Assembly: GCA_032622095.1 (NCBI GenBank)
Contig: CP136067.1
Coordinates: 49,269,899-49,333,898, forward strand
Direction of reading: 5' to 3'
From: Siphonodentalium dalli
Lineage: Eukaryota; Mollusca; Scaphopoda; Gadilida; Siphonodentaliidae
Length of the DNA: 64,000 bases
Position numbers and translations under genes: made by a program. Numbering within the stretch: position 1 is the first letter of the stretch; each line of letters opens with the position of its first letter. The notes under the pieces were generated by a model, which saw only the letters and a list, made by a program, of their open reading frames with translations, did not search any database and was not told where the DNA came from. This document shows positions 25,232 to 35,747 of this stretch, in pieces.

Positions 25232-25368
25232 TGTGAGATAGTAATTTGGGTGGCTGGCCCGGGATTCTCGAAAGGGCCGAGTGGCACCTCTCCTTAACCC
25301 CTCATTTTTATGCCTTTATTTGTAATGAATCAAAAAAAAAAAAAAGTGAGCATTTTTATGATAGATGG

Positions 25369-25968
25369 TTATTTTTTCTTCTTTCTTTTCTTTTTTGGGT
25401 TGGCTTTTTCTGTTGAAGATTGTGGAGATGTTGTAGGTGAAGGATGTCTCTGTTGATGTTGCTGAATGATTCGTTGGACTCTCTCTTCTTGCTCTTCCCG
25501 GTATCTTCGAGATTCAGCGATGGTGTCAGCTACAGACAGAGTGGTGTCTGTGCTGATGTTGTTGTTGTTGGTGCTGGTGGAGCTGGAGGACACCGGGATG
25601 TTTTGGTAATCCGGTGTCCGAGGTGTATAACTGTCCAGTTCCACGACGAAGCTGGCGGCAGGAACATCTGGGGTGGTATCCACGTCCCTGTCTCCGCAAG
25701 CTTCGACGACGACAGCAGGGACTTCCGGCAGATCCACGGAGTCCCTGCTAGCTGGTTCAATGTCGTCAGTCTCCACGCGGGTCGAGTCGTCTGGGCGTCT
25801 CTCAGACAACTTCGACCCGCCGGCTATGTCTTTGGACGGCTGAGCCACACGGGTAGGGGCGACTGGTCGATCTACAGTCACCCCCTTCTGCTTCTTCCAT
25901 TTCGCCCGTCTGGCAGCGTCCCTTCTTTTCTGTGAGGGTGTCTTTTTTTTCGGAGGCCCCTTCTTCAT
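25369..25968 (-). CDS. 199-residue basic/acidic low-complexity protein, unit 4
   Basis: The protein is identical to units 1 and 2 by eye and shares the synonymous GAAGT change with unit 2. Together with the linker order this shows that units 1-2 and 3-4 are not simple neighbours but parts of a repeated two-unit block. The function is unknown. Confidence 0.6.
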   Translation of the reverse strand: MKKGPPKKKTPSQKRRDAARRAKWKKQKGVTVDRPVAPTRVAQPSKDIAGGSKLSERRPDDSTRVETDDIEPASRDSVDLPEVPAVVVEACGDRDVDTTPDVPAASFVVELDSYTPRTPDYQNIPVSSSSTSTNNNNISTDTTLSVADTIAESRRYREEQEERVQRIIQQHQQRHPSPTTSPQSSTEKANPKKKRKKKK

Positions 25969-26263
25969 ATTACATTTACAAAAACAAGTCCAGTCAATTG
26001 GGTCTGAACTGAGCCTCTTGCGAGTTTCGTAAATTTTGCTATAAACTGGGTACGAGTTGAAGATTATATTTATTACTTGATTAAAAAAAAATCACTAAAC
26101 GTACTTAAGTGGACGAGAAACTATAACCTACTTGTTTAAGGTAAGCCGGAAGTTTGTCCGCAGTCTCAAAGTCAAGAAATAGTGCCAGATAAATTACATG
26201 CTTCAGGGTATTAAATGCTTATATCTATGAAATATTTGTTTAAACTAAATAAACAAACATCGG

Positions 26264-26455
26264 ATTAGTGAACCTTCGGATTAGTGAACCTTCGGATTAG
26301 TGAACCTTCGGATTAGTGAACCTTCGGATTAGTGAACCTTCGGATTAGTGAACCTTCAGATTAGTGAACATTCGGATTAGTGAACCTTCGGATTAGTGAA
26401 CCTTCGGATTAGTGAACCTTCGGAATAGCGAACCTTCGGAATAGAGAACCCTACC
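26264..26455. repeat. 16-bp minisatellite, array 5 (10 units plus 2 variants)
   Basis: There are ten units with the same two internal variants (TTCAG and GAACATTCGG) as array 3, one unit shorter. This shows common descent followed by loss or gain of one unit. Confidence 0.95.
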
Positions 26456-27051
26456 CATGGTATCGTCTATGTCGAAAGTGATGTTAGGAATCTGAAAGAA
26501 AAATGGTTTCAATTAATTAATATGGCAAAAGAGGACGTATTGACGTCAACTCGGAAATCAACCTACAATCAACTACACTCTCGATAAATATAGGCCATAT
26601 CTTAATAATAATAAATTTATACTGTGGGAATTTGATCTATTCTGGTAATATTCTCCGATACGTTCATTTATTTGAAATATTTAATAACACGCGGAAATAT
26701 TCAGGCAACTAAAAATATATTGGGCAATAAATTGTTGCCGCTAAATTCCACCACCTCGCTAAAGAATGTCAGACAATGAGCACATGCTACATGGGGTTAC
26801 CCGCTACATGCCACTGATAAGATATATTTGATCCAGTTTACGCGGTGGCGATGTGAATGATAAATATAACTTTATGTGTATCGACATAGAGGTGTATTCC
26901 AGTTCGAAATTTTAAATAATAGCATTAGGGCTCTACAAGTACCAGTTTTGAAACATTTGAAATGGATTGAGGTACACGGTAAAACTAATAACCACGCGAT
27001 GACGACGATACTCACAATGGATTCAAGGCGAGAAGAGCGAATGAATAAAAA
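26456..27051 (-). pseudogene. Cdc25 fragment 5
   Basis: This is an exon 2 stub (26456-26491) and exon 1 starting at 27016, with the standard layout of the array. Confidence 0.85.
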
Positions 27052-27185
27052 TGTGAGATAGTAATTTGGGTGGCTGGCCCGGGATTCTCGAAAGGGCCGA
27101 GTGGCACCTCTCCTTAACCCCTCATTTTTATGCCTTTATTTGTAATGAATCAAAAAAAAAAAGTGAGCATTTTTATGATAGATGG

Positions 27186-27785
27186 TTATTTTTTCTTCTT
27201 TCTTTTCTTTTTTGTGTTGGCTTTTTCTGTTGAAGATTGTGGAGATGTTGTAGGTGAAGGATGTCTCTGTTGATGTTGCTGAATGATTCGTTGGACTCTC
27301 TCTTCTTGCTCTTCCCGGTATCTTCGAGATTCAGCGATGGTGTCAGCTACAGACAGAGTGGTGTCTGTGCTGATGTTGTTGTTGTTGGTGCTGGTGGAGC
27401 TGGAGGACACCGGGATGTTTTGGTAATCCGGTGTCCGATGTGTATAACTGTCCAGTTCCACGACGAAGCTGGCGGCAGGAACATCTGGGGTGGTATCCAC
27501 GTCCCTGTCTCCGCAAGCTTCGACGACGACAGCAGGGACCTCCGGCAGATCCATGGAGTCCCTGCTAGCTGGTTCAATGTCGTCAGTCTCCACGCGGGTC
27601 GAGTCGTCTGGGCGTCTCTCAGACAACTTCGACCCGCCGGCTATGTCTTTGGACGGCTGAGCCACACGGGTAGGGGCGACTGGTCGATCTACAGTCACCC
27701 CCTTCTGCTTCTTCCATTTCGCCCGTCTGGCAGCGTCCCTTCTTTTCTGTGAGGGTGTCTTTTTTTTCGGAGGCCCCTTCTTCAT
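27186..27785 (-). CDS. 199-residue basic/acidic low-complexity protein, unit 5
   Basis: This is the most divergent copy, with three replacements visible relative to unit 1: V to M in the SVDLPEV segment, P to H in SYTPRTP, and P to T in KANPKKK. The frame remains intact. The unique linker lies on its 5' side. The function is unknown. Confidence 0.58.
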   Translation of the reverse strand: MKKGPPKKKTPSQKRRDAARRAKWKKQKGVTVDRPVAPTRVAQPSKDIAGGSKLSERRPDDSTRVETDDIEPASRDSMDLPEVPAVVVEACGDRDVDTTPDVPAASFVVELDSYTHRTPDYQNIPVSSSSTSTNNNNISTDTTLSVADTIAESRRYREEQEERVQRIIQQHQQRHPSPTTSPQSSTEKANTKKKRKKKK

Positions 27786-28080
27786 ATTACATTTACAAAA
27801 ACAAGTCCAGTCAATTGGGTCTGAACTGAGCCTCTTGCGAGTTTCGTAAATTTTGCTATAAACTGGGTACGAGTTGAAGATTATATTTATTACTTGATTA
27901 AAAAAAAATCACTAAACGTACTTAAGTGGACGAGAAACTATAACCTACTTGTTTAAGGTAAGCCGGAAGTTTGTCCGCAGTCTCAAAGTCAAGAAATAGT
28001 GCCAGATAAATTACATGCTTCAGGGTATTAAATGCTTATATCTATGAAATATTTGTTTAAACTAAATAAACAAACATCGG

Positions 28081-28256
28081 ATTAGTGAACCTTCGGATTA
28101 GTGAACCTTCGGATTAGTGAACCTTCGGATTAGTGAACCTTCGGATTAGTGAACCTTCAGATTAGTGAACCTTCGGATTAGTGAACCTTCGGATTAGTGA
28201 ACCTTCGGATTAGTGAACCTTCGGAATAGCGAACCTTCGGAATAGAGAACCCTACC
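28081..28256. repeat. 16-bp minisatellite, array 6 (9 units plus 2 variants)
   Basis: There are nine units, one ending TTCAG but without the GAACATTCGG variant, then the two decayed units beside the start codon at 28257-28259. Confidence 0.95.
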
Positions 28257-28750
28257 CATGGTATCGTCTATGTCGAAAGTGATGTTAGGAATCTGAAAGA
28301 AAAATGGTTTCAATTAATTAATATGGCAAAAGAGGACGTATTGACGTCAACTCGGAAATCAACCTACAATCAACTACACTCTCGATAAATATAGGCCATA
28401 TCTTAATAATAATAAATTTATACTGTGGGAATTTGATCTATTCTGGTAATATTCTCCGATACGTTCATTTATTTGAAATATTTAATAACACGCGGAAATA
28501 TTCAGGCAACTAAAAATATATTGGGCAATAAATTGTTGCCGCTAAATTCCACCACCTCGCTAAAGAATGTCAGACAATGAGCACATGCTACATGGGGTTA
28601 CCCGCTACATGCCACTGATAAGGCATTAGGGCTCTACAAGTACCAGTTTTGAAACATTTGAAATGGATTGAGGTACACGGTAAAACTAATAACCACGCGA
28701 TGACGACGATACTCACAATGGATTCAAGGCGAGAAGAGCGAATGAATAAA
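28257..28750 (-). pseudogene. Cdc25 fragment 6, with an extra intron deletion
   Basis: This is an exon 2 stub (28257-28292) and exon 1 starting at 28717. About 113 bp of intron 1 present in the other units are missing at 28622 (CTGATAAG joined to GCATTAGGG), which accounts for the shorter spacing to the sixth ORF. Confidence 0.85.
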
Positions 28751-28889
28751 AATGTGAGATAGTAATTTGGGTGGCTGGCCCGGGATTCTCGAAAGGGCCG
28801 AGTGGCACCTCTCCTTAACCCCTCATTTTTATGCCTTTATTTGTAATGAATCAAAAAAAAAAAAAAGTGAGCATTTTTATGATAGATGG

Positions 28890-29489
28890 TTATTTTTTCT
28901 TCTTTCTTTTCTTTTTTGGGTTGGCTTTTTCTGTTGAAGATTGTGGAGATGTTGTAGGTGAAGGATGTCTCTGTTGATGTTGCTGAATGATTCGTTGGAC
29001 TCTCTCTTCTTGCTCTTCCCGGTATCTTCGAGATTCAGCGATGGTGTCAGCTACAGACAGAGTGGTGTCTGTGCTGATGTTGTTGTTGTTGGTGCTGGTG
29101 GAGCTGGAGGACACCGGGATGTTTTGGTAATCCGGTGTCCGAGGTGTATAACTGTCCAGTTCCACGACGAAGCTGGCGGCAGGAACATCTGGGGTGGTAT
29201 CCACGTCCCTGTCTCCGCAAGCTTCGACGACGACAGCAGGGACCTCCGGCAGATCCACGGAGTCCCTGCTAGCTGGTTCAATGTCGTCAGTCTCCACGCG
29301 GGTCGAGTCGTCTGGGCGTCTCTCAGACAACTTCGACCCGCCGGCTATGTCTTTGGACGGCTGAGCCACACGGGTAGGGGCGACTGGTCGATCTACAGTC
29401 ACCCCCTTCTGCTTCTTCCATTTCGCCCGTCTGGCAGCGTCCCTTCTTTTCTGTGAGGGTGTTTTTTTTTTCGGAGGCCCCTTCTTCAT
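28890..29489 (-). CDS. 199-residue protein, unit 6, with a longer upstream open frame
   Basis: The 199 codons match unit 1, with one synonymous change in the KKK run. The upstream sequence differs from all other units from about 29497. The same frame stays open up to 29636, adding 49 codons without a Met and containing WTLQANRGSLVLCVEFR and EYRNAKTRCN just before the MKKG start. A possible acceptor (AATACAG) lies at 29631-29637, then comes Cdc25 intron sequence. Either this copy keeps an older, longer coding region or a foreign coding piece was joined in frame. I do not recognise the upstream piece. Confidence 0.55.
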   Translation of the reverse strand: MKKGPPKKKTPSQKRRDAARRAKWKKQKGVTVDRPVAPTRVAQPSKDIAGGSKLSERRPDDSTRVETDDIEPASRDSVDLPEVPAVVVEACGDRDVDTTPDVPAASFVVELDSYTPRTPDYQNIPVSSSSTSTNNNNISTDTTLSVADTIAESRRYREEQEERVQRIIQQHQQRHPSPTTSPQSSTEKANPKKKRKKKK

Positions 29490-29496
29490 ATTACAG

Positions 29497-29640
29497 CGGG
29501 TCTTGGCGTTCCTGTATTCGGCAGAGGATTTCTGGGTGCCAGCTTCCTCTGTCCTGAATTCTACACAGAGAACCAGAGAGCCCCTGTTAGCTTGGAGTGT
29601 CCAACTAACAGCGTCAACTAACCGGCTTTTCTGTATTTAG
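29497..29640 (-). other. Unit 6-specific in-frame upstream segment
   Basis: This stretch is not present elsewhere in the window and is GC-richer than the intron next to it. Read on the minus strand it is open in the frame of the 199-codon ORF from 29636 to the ATG. It ends at the junction with Cdc25 intron 5 (from about 29636, compare 37519). Confidence 0.55.
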
Positions 29641-29960
29641 ATTTAGATTATTGACACAAACCACCATTAAGGGTGATACCATACATCTGAATTGATGTTC
29701 TGAGCGTGTTACAAATTTTATTATTGGACTCATCAACAAACAAAAAAACCATTAAGAAATAAAACTATACGGATATATATGTAATTTCAACATATATATT
29801 GATATTTGTTACGTAATAAAATAATGTTGTCAATCAACATAATGCCAATAAGATCATTTAACTTGGCATGATCCTCATTATTTTACAAAAGAAAGAAATC
29901 GATTGCTGTGTGAAATTGGCAAATATTAGAACAGAGGTCACGTCGGTGACGCACACGTAC

Positions 29961-31792
29961 CTGGATATGACCACCTTCGTACTCATATGGGTATCGACAG
30001 TCTACGACCACAAACTCGTCGACGCTGTTGCTGAATCGGCCTGACATCAAATCTTCCAACTGTAAAAAAAAAATTAATGACAAATTTCACTACCTATATT
30101 TTATAACTGGAACAAATCTACGATGAAGGTATACGGTATTTGGATATGTTCCGCATAATTGGTGGACTCATCCTATAAGAACACTGGACGTCTGGTGAAG
30201 AATTTCGAGACATGATTGTATACATCATTTATTACACATCTTTCCTAACCTAACTACTTCATTATCTTCACCCGTCTATCGCACCCTACTCGCTTAACTA
30301 TCCAAACATTTATGAGAAAACATAGAACTATATTAAAATTTTCGTCTTCTTTACCAAGTAGTTGTCTGTATTGACACTTGGGGTAACATTTCAAGAGGAA
30401 AGAATTTTTATCCCATCATAATTTGAACAGTTTGCTTTTCTATCAGTTTGAATTTCAGATATAGAAGGAAGTCCAGATAGTTGGGCACAAAAGCAACATG
30501 GGAACATTCATATTACATGTATACCTCAATCAAATACGTGTATTGGAAGTCTCGATTATTGTATACGTTAATCATTTGAAAGCACTCACTGTTTGTGGGG
30601 AGATGTACTTAAGATCCTTGTGCCGACCGGAGATGACATGGAGAGTGTGGGTCAGGGTCCCGTCACCAATCAGATCGTCGTTGGAGGTAATCGAGTTCAG
30701 AGCTTCTTTAATTATCACGTCGTCTTTGGCTGATTTATCTACCAGGTGGCGTTTGGCTGCTGGTTCGATGATGTCACACTTATCAGCGATCTGGCGCTTC
30801 AGACAGTTGTCGGAGGATTTGGAACGCCCGAAAAGACATCGAACTGGTCTACGACAGATGGAAAACTGGAAGGGATATATATATATAACAGATATTTACT
30901 TGTTTAGATGTTTGTTATCCCGTGGCTTAAATACAAAAATTCAACAAATAAAATGTGTGCATATGATACTGGCAATTGCGTTTGAAGCATTGCAACGCAT
31001 ATATTCATGCTGAACTGTTTTGGTTTGGGTGGTGCCTGCAGTTGATACATGTATGACCGTTTGTATTATGTTCTTTATATATATATTGTGTTCATATATA
31101 CAATCTTCAGTAATGGCGGATACTTAAAGATATATATTATTGTGGCGTTCTTGGTTTAAGTAATTTATAAATAACAATTACACGTACCTCAGACTTAGTT
31201 GGTGTTTCTGATGGGAGAATCGAACAGAAACTACCCTCATGTTCGCTGATGTGTGCAGCAGTTGGTGACTGGAAAACAAATTATATTGATTAATGTGAAT
31301 ATAATTAGCCATATCAGTTAACATTTAAGTCAAGCAACTCAATCACTATTTCCTGTGAGCAGCATTATATGCTCTTATATTATATATACAGCATAGACTA
31401 ATGAAAGAAAATAGTCGACAATATGCGATTAAAAACATAACTTAATTTGACCATTTATGTGCCATAATAGAAACCTATACAGGTTCATTACTGTGGTTGC
31501 TTTAACATTTTCACATAAAACGAACTGACGAAATAACTTGTGATCGACTCCTTAATACTGTTCTTAAATAAGCACAATGTTTAAACTGAACAATGTTATG
31601 TAAATTACGGATAATAGGTCCTTATAAATCACGTTTGTACGAGTTGGCAATTTCTCCTGCTCTAATCCTGCTTACCTCTACGTCTATACCGCTATCTCTG
31701 GACGACTCATCGACATGAAGCTTGAAGTCACAGGGGCTCAACAGCTGGATGATATCCATGGTATCGTATATGTCGAAAGTGATGTTAGGAAT
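29961..31792 (-). pseudogene. Cdc25-like phosphatase copy II, 5' half only
   Basis: Exon 2 (31676-31792, ATG 31757-31759), exon 3 (31188-31268), exon 4 (30590-30865) and exon 5 (29961-30059) all have intact frames and GT/AG sites. Exon 5 gives [14 protein letters not shown], the first half of the rhodanese-like fold. About 320 bp past exon 5 the sequence changes into the secondary array, so the exon with catalytic HCEFSSER and the two C-terminal exons are absent. The copy could give only a truncated protein without the catalytic cysteine. Relative to copy III, exon 4 differs at one residue (R to I in DDVRIKE) and exon 5 retains EGGH. Exon 1 ends at 32323 with the usual donor. Confidence 0.88.
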
Positions 31793-32322
31793 CTGAAAGA
31801 AAACTGGTTTCAATTAATTAATTGAAGCAAAAGAGGAATCATTGACGTCTAACTCGGATATCAACCTACTGTCAGCTACACTATCTATATATATAGATAT
31901 AGGCAATATATCACTGACACTAATATTGCGGGAATTTGATCTATTCTGGTGATATTCTCGGATACGTTCATTTATTAGAAATATTTAATAACACGCGGAA
32001 ATATTCAGGCAACTAAAAATGTATTGGGCAACAAATTGTTGCCGCTAAATTCCATCACCTCGCTAAAGAATGTCAGATAATGAGCACACGCTACATGCCA
32101 CTGATAAGATATATTTGATCCAGTTTATGCGGTCGCCATGCGAATGATAAATGTAAGGGAATACATTATAACTTAAAATATGTGTATCGACATAGAGATG
32201 TATTCCCGGTTCGAAATGTTAAATAATAGCATTAAGGCTCTGCAAGTACCAGTTTTGAAACATGTGAAATGAATTGAGGTACACGGTAAAACTGAGAACC
32301 ACGCGATGACGAGGATACTCAC

Positions 32323-32382
32323 AATGGGTTCAAGGCGAGAAGGGCGAATGAATAAAAAGTCCTAACTTTACTGCTTATAAAG
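32323..32382 (-). promoter_or_regulatory. TATA-like promoter and noncoding exon 1 of copy II
   Basis: CTTTATAAGC lies at 32373-32382 on the minus strand, and a short exon ends at 32323 before donor GTGAGT. It has the same spacing as the other copies. Its function is inferred. Confidence 0.45.
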
Positions 32383-34604
32383 TAAGGGACAGAATGTTGT
32401 TTATTTTGAGAATACGTGAGAAACGATTCGCGATGTTGTATGATAACAAATTGTAACACATCGGGATCGCGTGGCAGAATGTTGCTCACGGATACGGCTG
32501 CCTATCACAACTCGGGGCGTTAAAATTACACAGATAGTGGGAAGAGCAGCGTCGATGCGCATGACAACGTGTTAGATTTCCTGTTCAGAAGTGTTTAGTC
32601 GCATGTTTGGAAGTGAGATAACAGTTTGTGAGTGAAATTCAGCACAGGAACTGTCAACTACATGTATATTGTTTACAACTTATCAACTATGTCAGCAATT
32701 TGGTCAGTCGGTGGTTTGCTGAAGATGAATAACGACCAATGGGGGGATCACGAACCTCACGAAGGCCCACAAACTATACTAACACTGACACGGCGCTTCT
32801 TTTTTTTTATCTTCTGAAGAAACATCGGGACCTAACTTTTATAAATTCTATGAATTGAACAGATCTGTCTCGGGCACATATAGTCCGGACAATGTACGTA
32901 ACGTATGTTACCACCAATGTGATGAGAATTCAACAATCTTATGCGACCTACTAACTTCAATATGATACTCTTTATTCCGGCCTCCACGGTGAAGAGCAGT
33001 GATGTTTTTTAATTGTATCTTTTTTCTATTCACAAATTCGTGGAAAGTATATATAAACAGCAAAAACCCAAATGTAAAAGACAAACCCAAATGTAAAAGA
33101 CAAACCCAAATCTAAAAGTCAATTAGCACATATCAGCGCGGAACGGGTGTTGTAACTTAATAGGTACACATTATTAACAGATCCGGTTTTGTGTAGACAT
33201 AATTTTAAACATACCATATTGTAGATAGTTGAAAGTATTGAGTGTTTATGAATATGCGTTTTCTACTGCAACAAAATGAAATTGAACTGACAAGTTAAGA
33301 CGGGGCACCATTTTATTAACTACGTGCACATATCACGTGACTTCAGTTGAGCTTGGCTTACCATATTGTGCAAGTGATTGAATTTCAACCGACAAAGAGT
33401 CACTTCGTAATATGTCCCTAGCCCATAAGCGCGACTGGTTGCGTTTTCTCGCCTGATAGTGTGAAAGTCCGACCCCTTTATTACTCACCGGAACTAACTT
33501 ATATGTTTCGTCGTTAACGTTATCACTCCGCGAGGAGCTTATCACTCAGAGGGGAGCTTTACGAATGTGACAAGTTTGAAGAATTCGTTTCGCTTTTTTT
33601 TCAACTCAGGTTTTGCCCCCAAATTATCTGTAGTAATGGTCACTTCTATACCATTCCAGTGATGTTCGGAAGATCAATATACACGTAGGTCGATAAATAC
33701 AACAATGCGGACTTTATATGCCAACGGAAGACGTGGACCCTATGTCAAGGAGTTCTATAAATATATATAGGGGCACCCTTTTGCATTATTGTTCAGCAAC
33801 CGCTGGACAGATTTAGCTGATATTTGGTATGGTGATAGAACAACATGGGGGAACAGCTACATGCATAGCGTGGATTTCGTCCACCCATTTTCACCAGAGT
33901 TATGGCCCTTTTTTTTACTTAGAAAATTAAATTTTTCTCTTGTTTTTTGGGTTTCCAGATGATAGCGTGAGCTTTGGTGGTACGATTGCAAACTTAAATC
34001 CCATAGTTTTGTGGACCAGTTATATGAAAATACATGTCAAGTGCGAAAATGCCACGCGACAGCGTACCTCTTGTTACATACAGCCGACTAAGGGTATGTT
34101 CTAAGAGCTGGAAAACTTCGCAATTGGTCTTATATTTATGTGGCGCGTGTTGGAAAGTGGTGAAGCACTATGAATTTAGTTTTTAGTAGGACCCTCTTTT
34201 GTGAATTCGGTATGCACCACGTGACCAGAAAGAGCTTGTATTATCAGATTGAGTAACGGATTGAATTTCATCAGCCAGCAAAGAGCCATTTCCCATATGG
34301 CAACAGCCAATGCAGATGTGACAGTCGGCCTTTTCCGATTGGAGGGTGCAATAAGCCGGTCCTTTAAAGGACAGATAATTTTGGCCAGATGCTAAGTGAA
34401 CAGTCAATATAGTTTAGTTATATGTGTTATTATATTACCACACACATTTGGAATTTATTAGTGTCGAGATCCTTTTTTCGCCACGAAGATTAGAAGGCCC
34501 CTACCTGGTCACTATACCACGGGTTCCTGTCAGATTAGTCATAAAACAAAAAGTATCTATATATTAGACTTATATATAGGTAAGTTTCGCAGAAGTGAAG
34601 CAGA

Positions 34605-34660
34605 CGCTCTTTATTTTTTGCCTTATCACCCATAAACTGGCAAGCAATACTGCTCTTTAT
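34605..34660 (+). repeat. Paired CGCTCTTTAT module in spacer
   Basis: CGCTCTTTAT (34605-34614) and TGCTCTTTAT (34651-34660) are 46 bp apart. The preceding GAAGTGAAGCA resembles GAAGTGAAACA before the 6080 copy, which indicates a shared short element. It is repeated in the spacers at about 54.85 and 60.92 kb. Confidence 0.5.
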
Positions 34661-35004
34661 TATTCCACCGACATTTTTTATTTTCGGAACTGGACAGGGG
34701 TGTGCGGAAAAGCGAGAACAATTCCACTGTGATTTAAATGGCAACCCAAAATGAACAGTGACATATTACAATTTAATATACATCCGTTATAATTCAAACT
34801 ATGGACAAACGCCCGTTTTATGAGCATATATAAATACACGATTTGATATCCAATAGTACTTACTATATTGACTGTTCTGATTGCATATTTTTTGGAGTTT
34901 TACTGAGAGTTACAATAAAAACAATCTAAAACGATTATCTCGATCCTGACCATGAAGCGAGGAAACCATACATGCATCAATTTAATGGATCTGGTTGAAT
35001 TCTC

Positions 35005-35206
35005 CATATAGTTGACGTGAAGGCCACATAAAAACATGAGAATGAGTAATCGTAACTTACCTTGCGCGCCTGTGTATGAACCGGGAATATAGAACTCTAG
35101 GCTACCATATAGTTGACGTGAAGGCCACATAAGAACATGTGAATGAGTAATCGTAACTTACCTTGCGCGCCTGTGTATGAGCCGGGAATATAGAACTCTA
35201 GGCTAC
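35005..35206. repeat. 101-bp direct tandem repeat, two copies
   Basis: The unit contains ATAGTTGACGTGAAGGCCAC and ACTTACCTTGCGCGCC. It recurs after 101 bp, with two copies here and at about 61316-61517, and nearly three copies at about 55240-55509. On the minus strand each unit includes a GTAAGT donor-like site. Confidence 0.8.
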
Positions 35207-35236
35207 CGAGTACCACTCGTATTAGCTTACGTTTTG
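35162..35236 (-). other. Exon-like segment of unknown gene
   Basis: On the minus strand TATATACAG precedes a 75-nt open segment (LGSLEFYIPGSYTGAQ when read from its third base), which ends at donor GTAAGTTAC. A matching segment lies at 61473-61547. No partner exons were found nearby, so this may be a relic of another gene or chance. I do not recognise the peptide. Confidence 0.25.
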
Positions 35237-35627
35237 CTGTATATACAGGGTTTCGATTCCTCATAAGGATTTCCCAAAATGAAGCCGCTTAATGAGATAA
35301 TGTTGTTTCGGCAATAACAAGGTTTCCTATTTCTGGATCTTTAATAATCCTCTTATGGGAATTAAAATCCTCGGGTCCTTCATCAACAAATTCCACAAGC
35401 ATCACACTTTGACAGTTTGACCAAAACAATATAATTTAGTATTGCTCACTCTTAATGAAATTTCAACACGAGACATTGTCTGGTGTTTGATGTACTTAAA
35501 ACGGAAGGAACATGTACATATTATGTTATTAGATGCAAGTGGCAACAGGACTTCCGGTCGTGGAGAAAATCATACTCTGGGCTAGACGAGGTCATGGGTT
35601 CGAACTTCGAACAAATACTATAAAACT

Positions 35628-35747
35628 AAAATTATTGTAATGTGGTTGTTACTTTGGAATTACACATTTTATTATAAAATTATAGCAAACAAATTTGTAT
35701 TACGTAATTAGTAAATTCCAAAGTAACACTCACGTTACAATAATTTT
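35628..35747. mobile_element. Short hairpin element (MITE-like)
   Basis: The left arm (35628-35664, AAAATTATTGTAATGTGG onward) is the near-perfect reverse complement of the right arm (35712-35747, ending TTACAATAATTTT), with a short AT-rich loop. The same element is found in the matching spacer at about 61940-62060. No internal gene was seen. Confidence 0.6.

Larger units (their letters stand above)
18240..29496 (-). repeat. Secondary tandem array of six composite units
   Basis: Each unit, read on the minus strand, has a 199-codon ORF, a Cdc25 exon 1-intron 1-partial exon 2 fragment, and a minisatellite of ATTAGTGAACCTTCGG (plus-strand form). Consecutive ORFs are 2233, 1833, 2234, 1817 and 1704 bp apart. 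Two kinds of linker join the units. One is a piece of Cdc25 spacer of about 640 bp (at 19830 and 23896). The other is a unique segment of about 130 bp (22068-22196, 26134-26263 and 27950-28080). Including the left flank, the linker order is spacer, spacer, unique, spacer, unique, unique. A two-unit block of about 4066 bp is therefore itself repeated. Confidence 0.9.

Noticed and set aside
33333-33545. 70-codon minus-strand frame recurring in the spacers (also 618, 53573 and 59656)
   Set aside because: It has no ATG (it begins at GTG directly after a stop) and tolerates substitutions at many positions. It is spacer sequence.
34183-34407. 74-codon minus-strand frame recurring in the spacers
   Set aside because: It has no ATG start or recognisable domain. 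It is conserved only because the spacer is duplicated.
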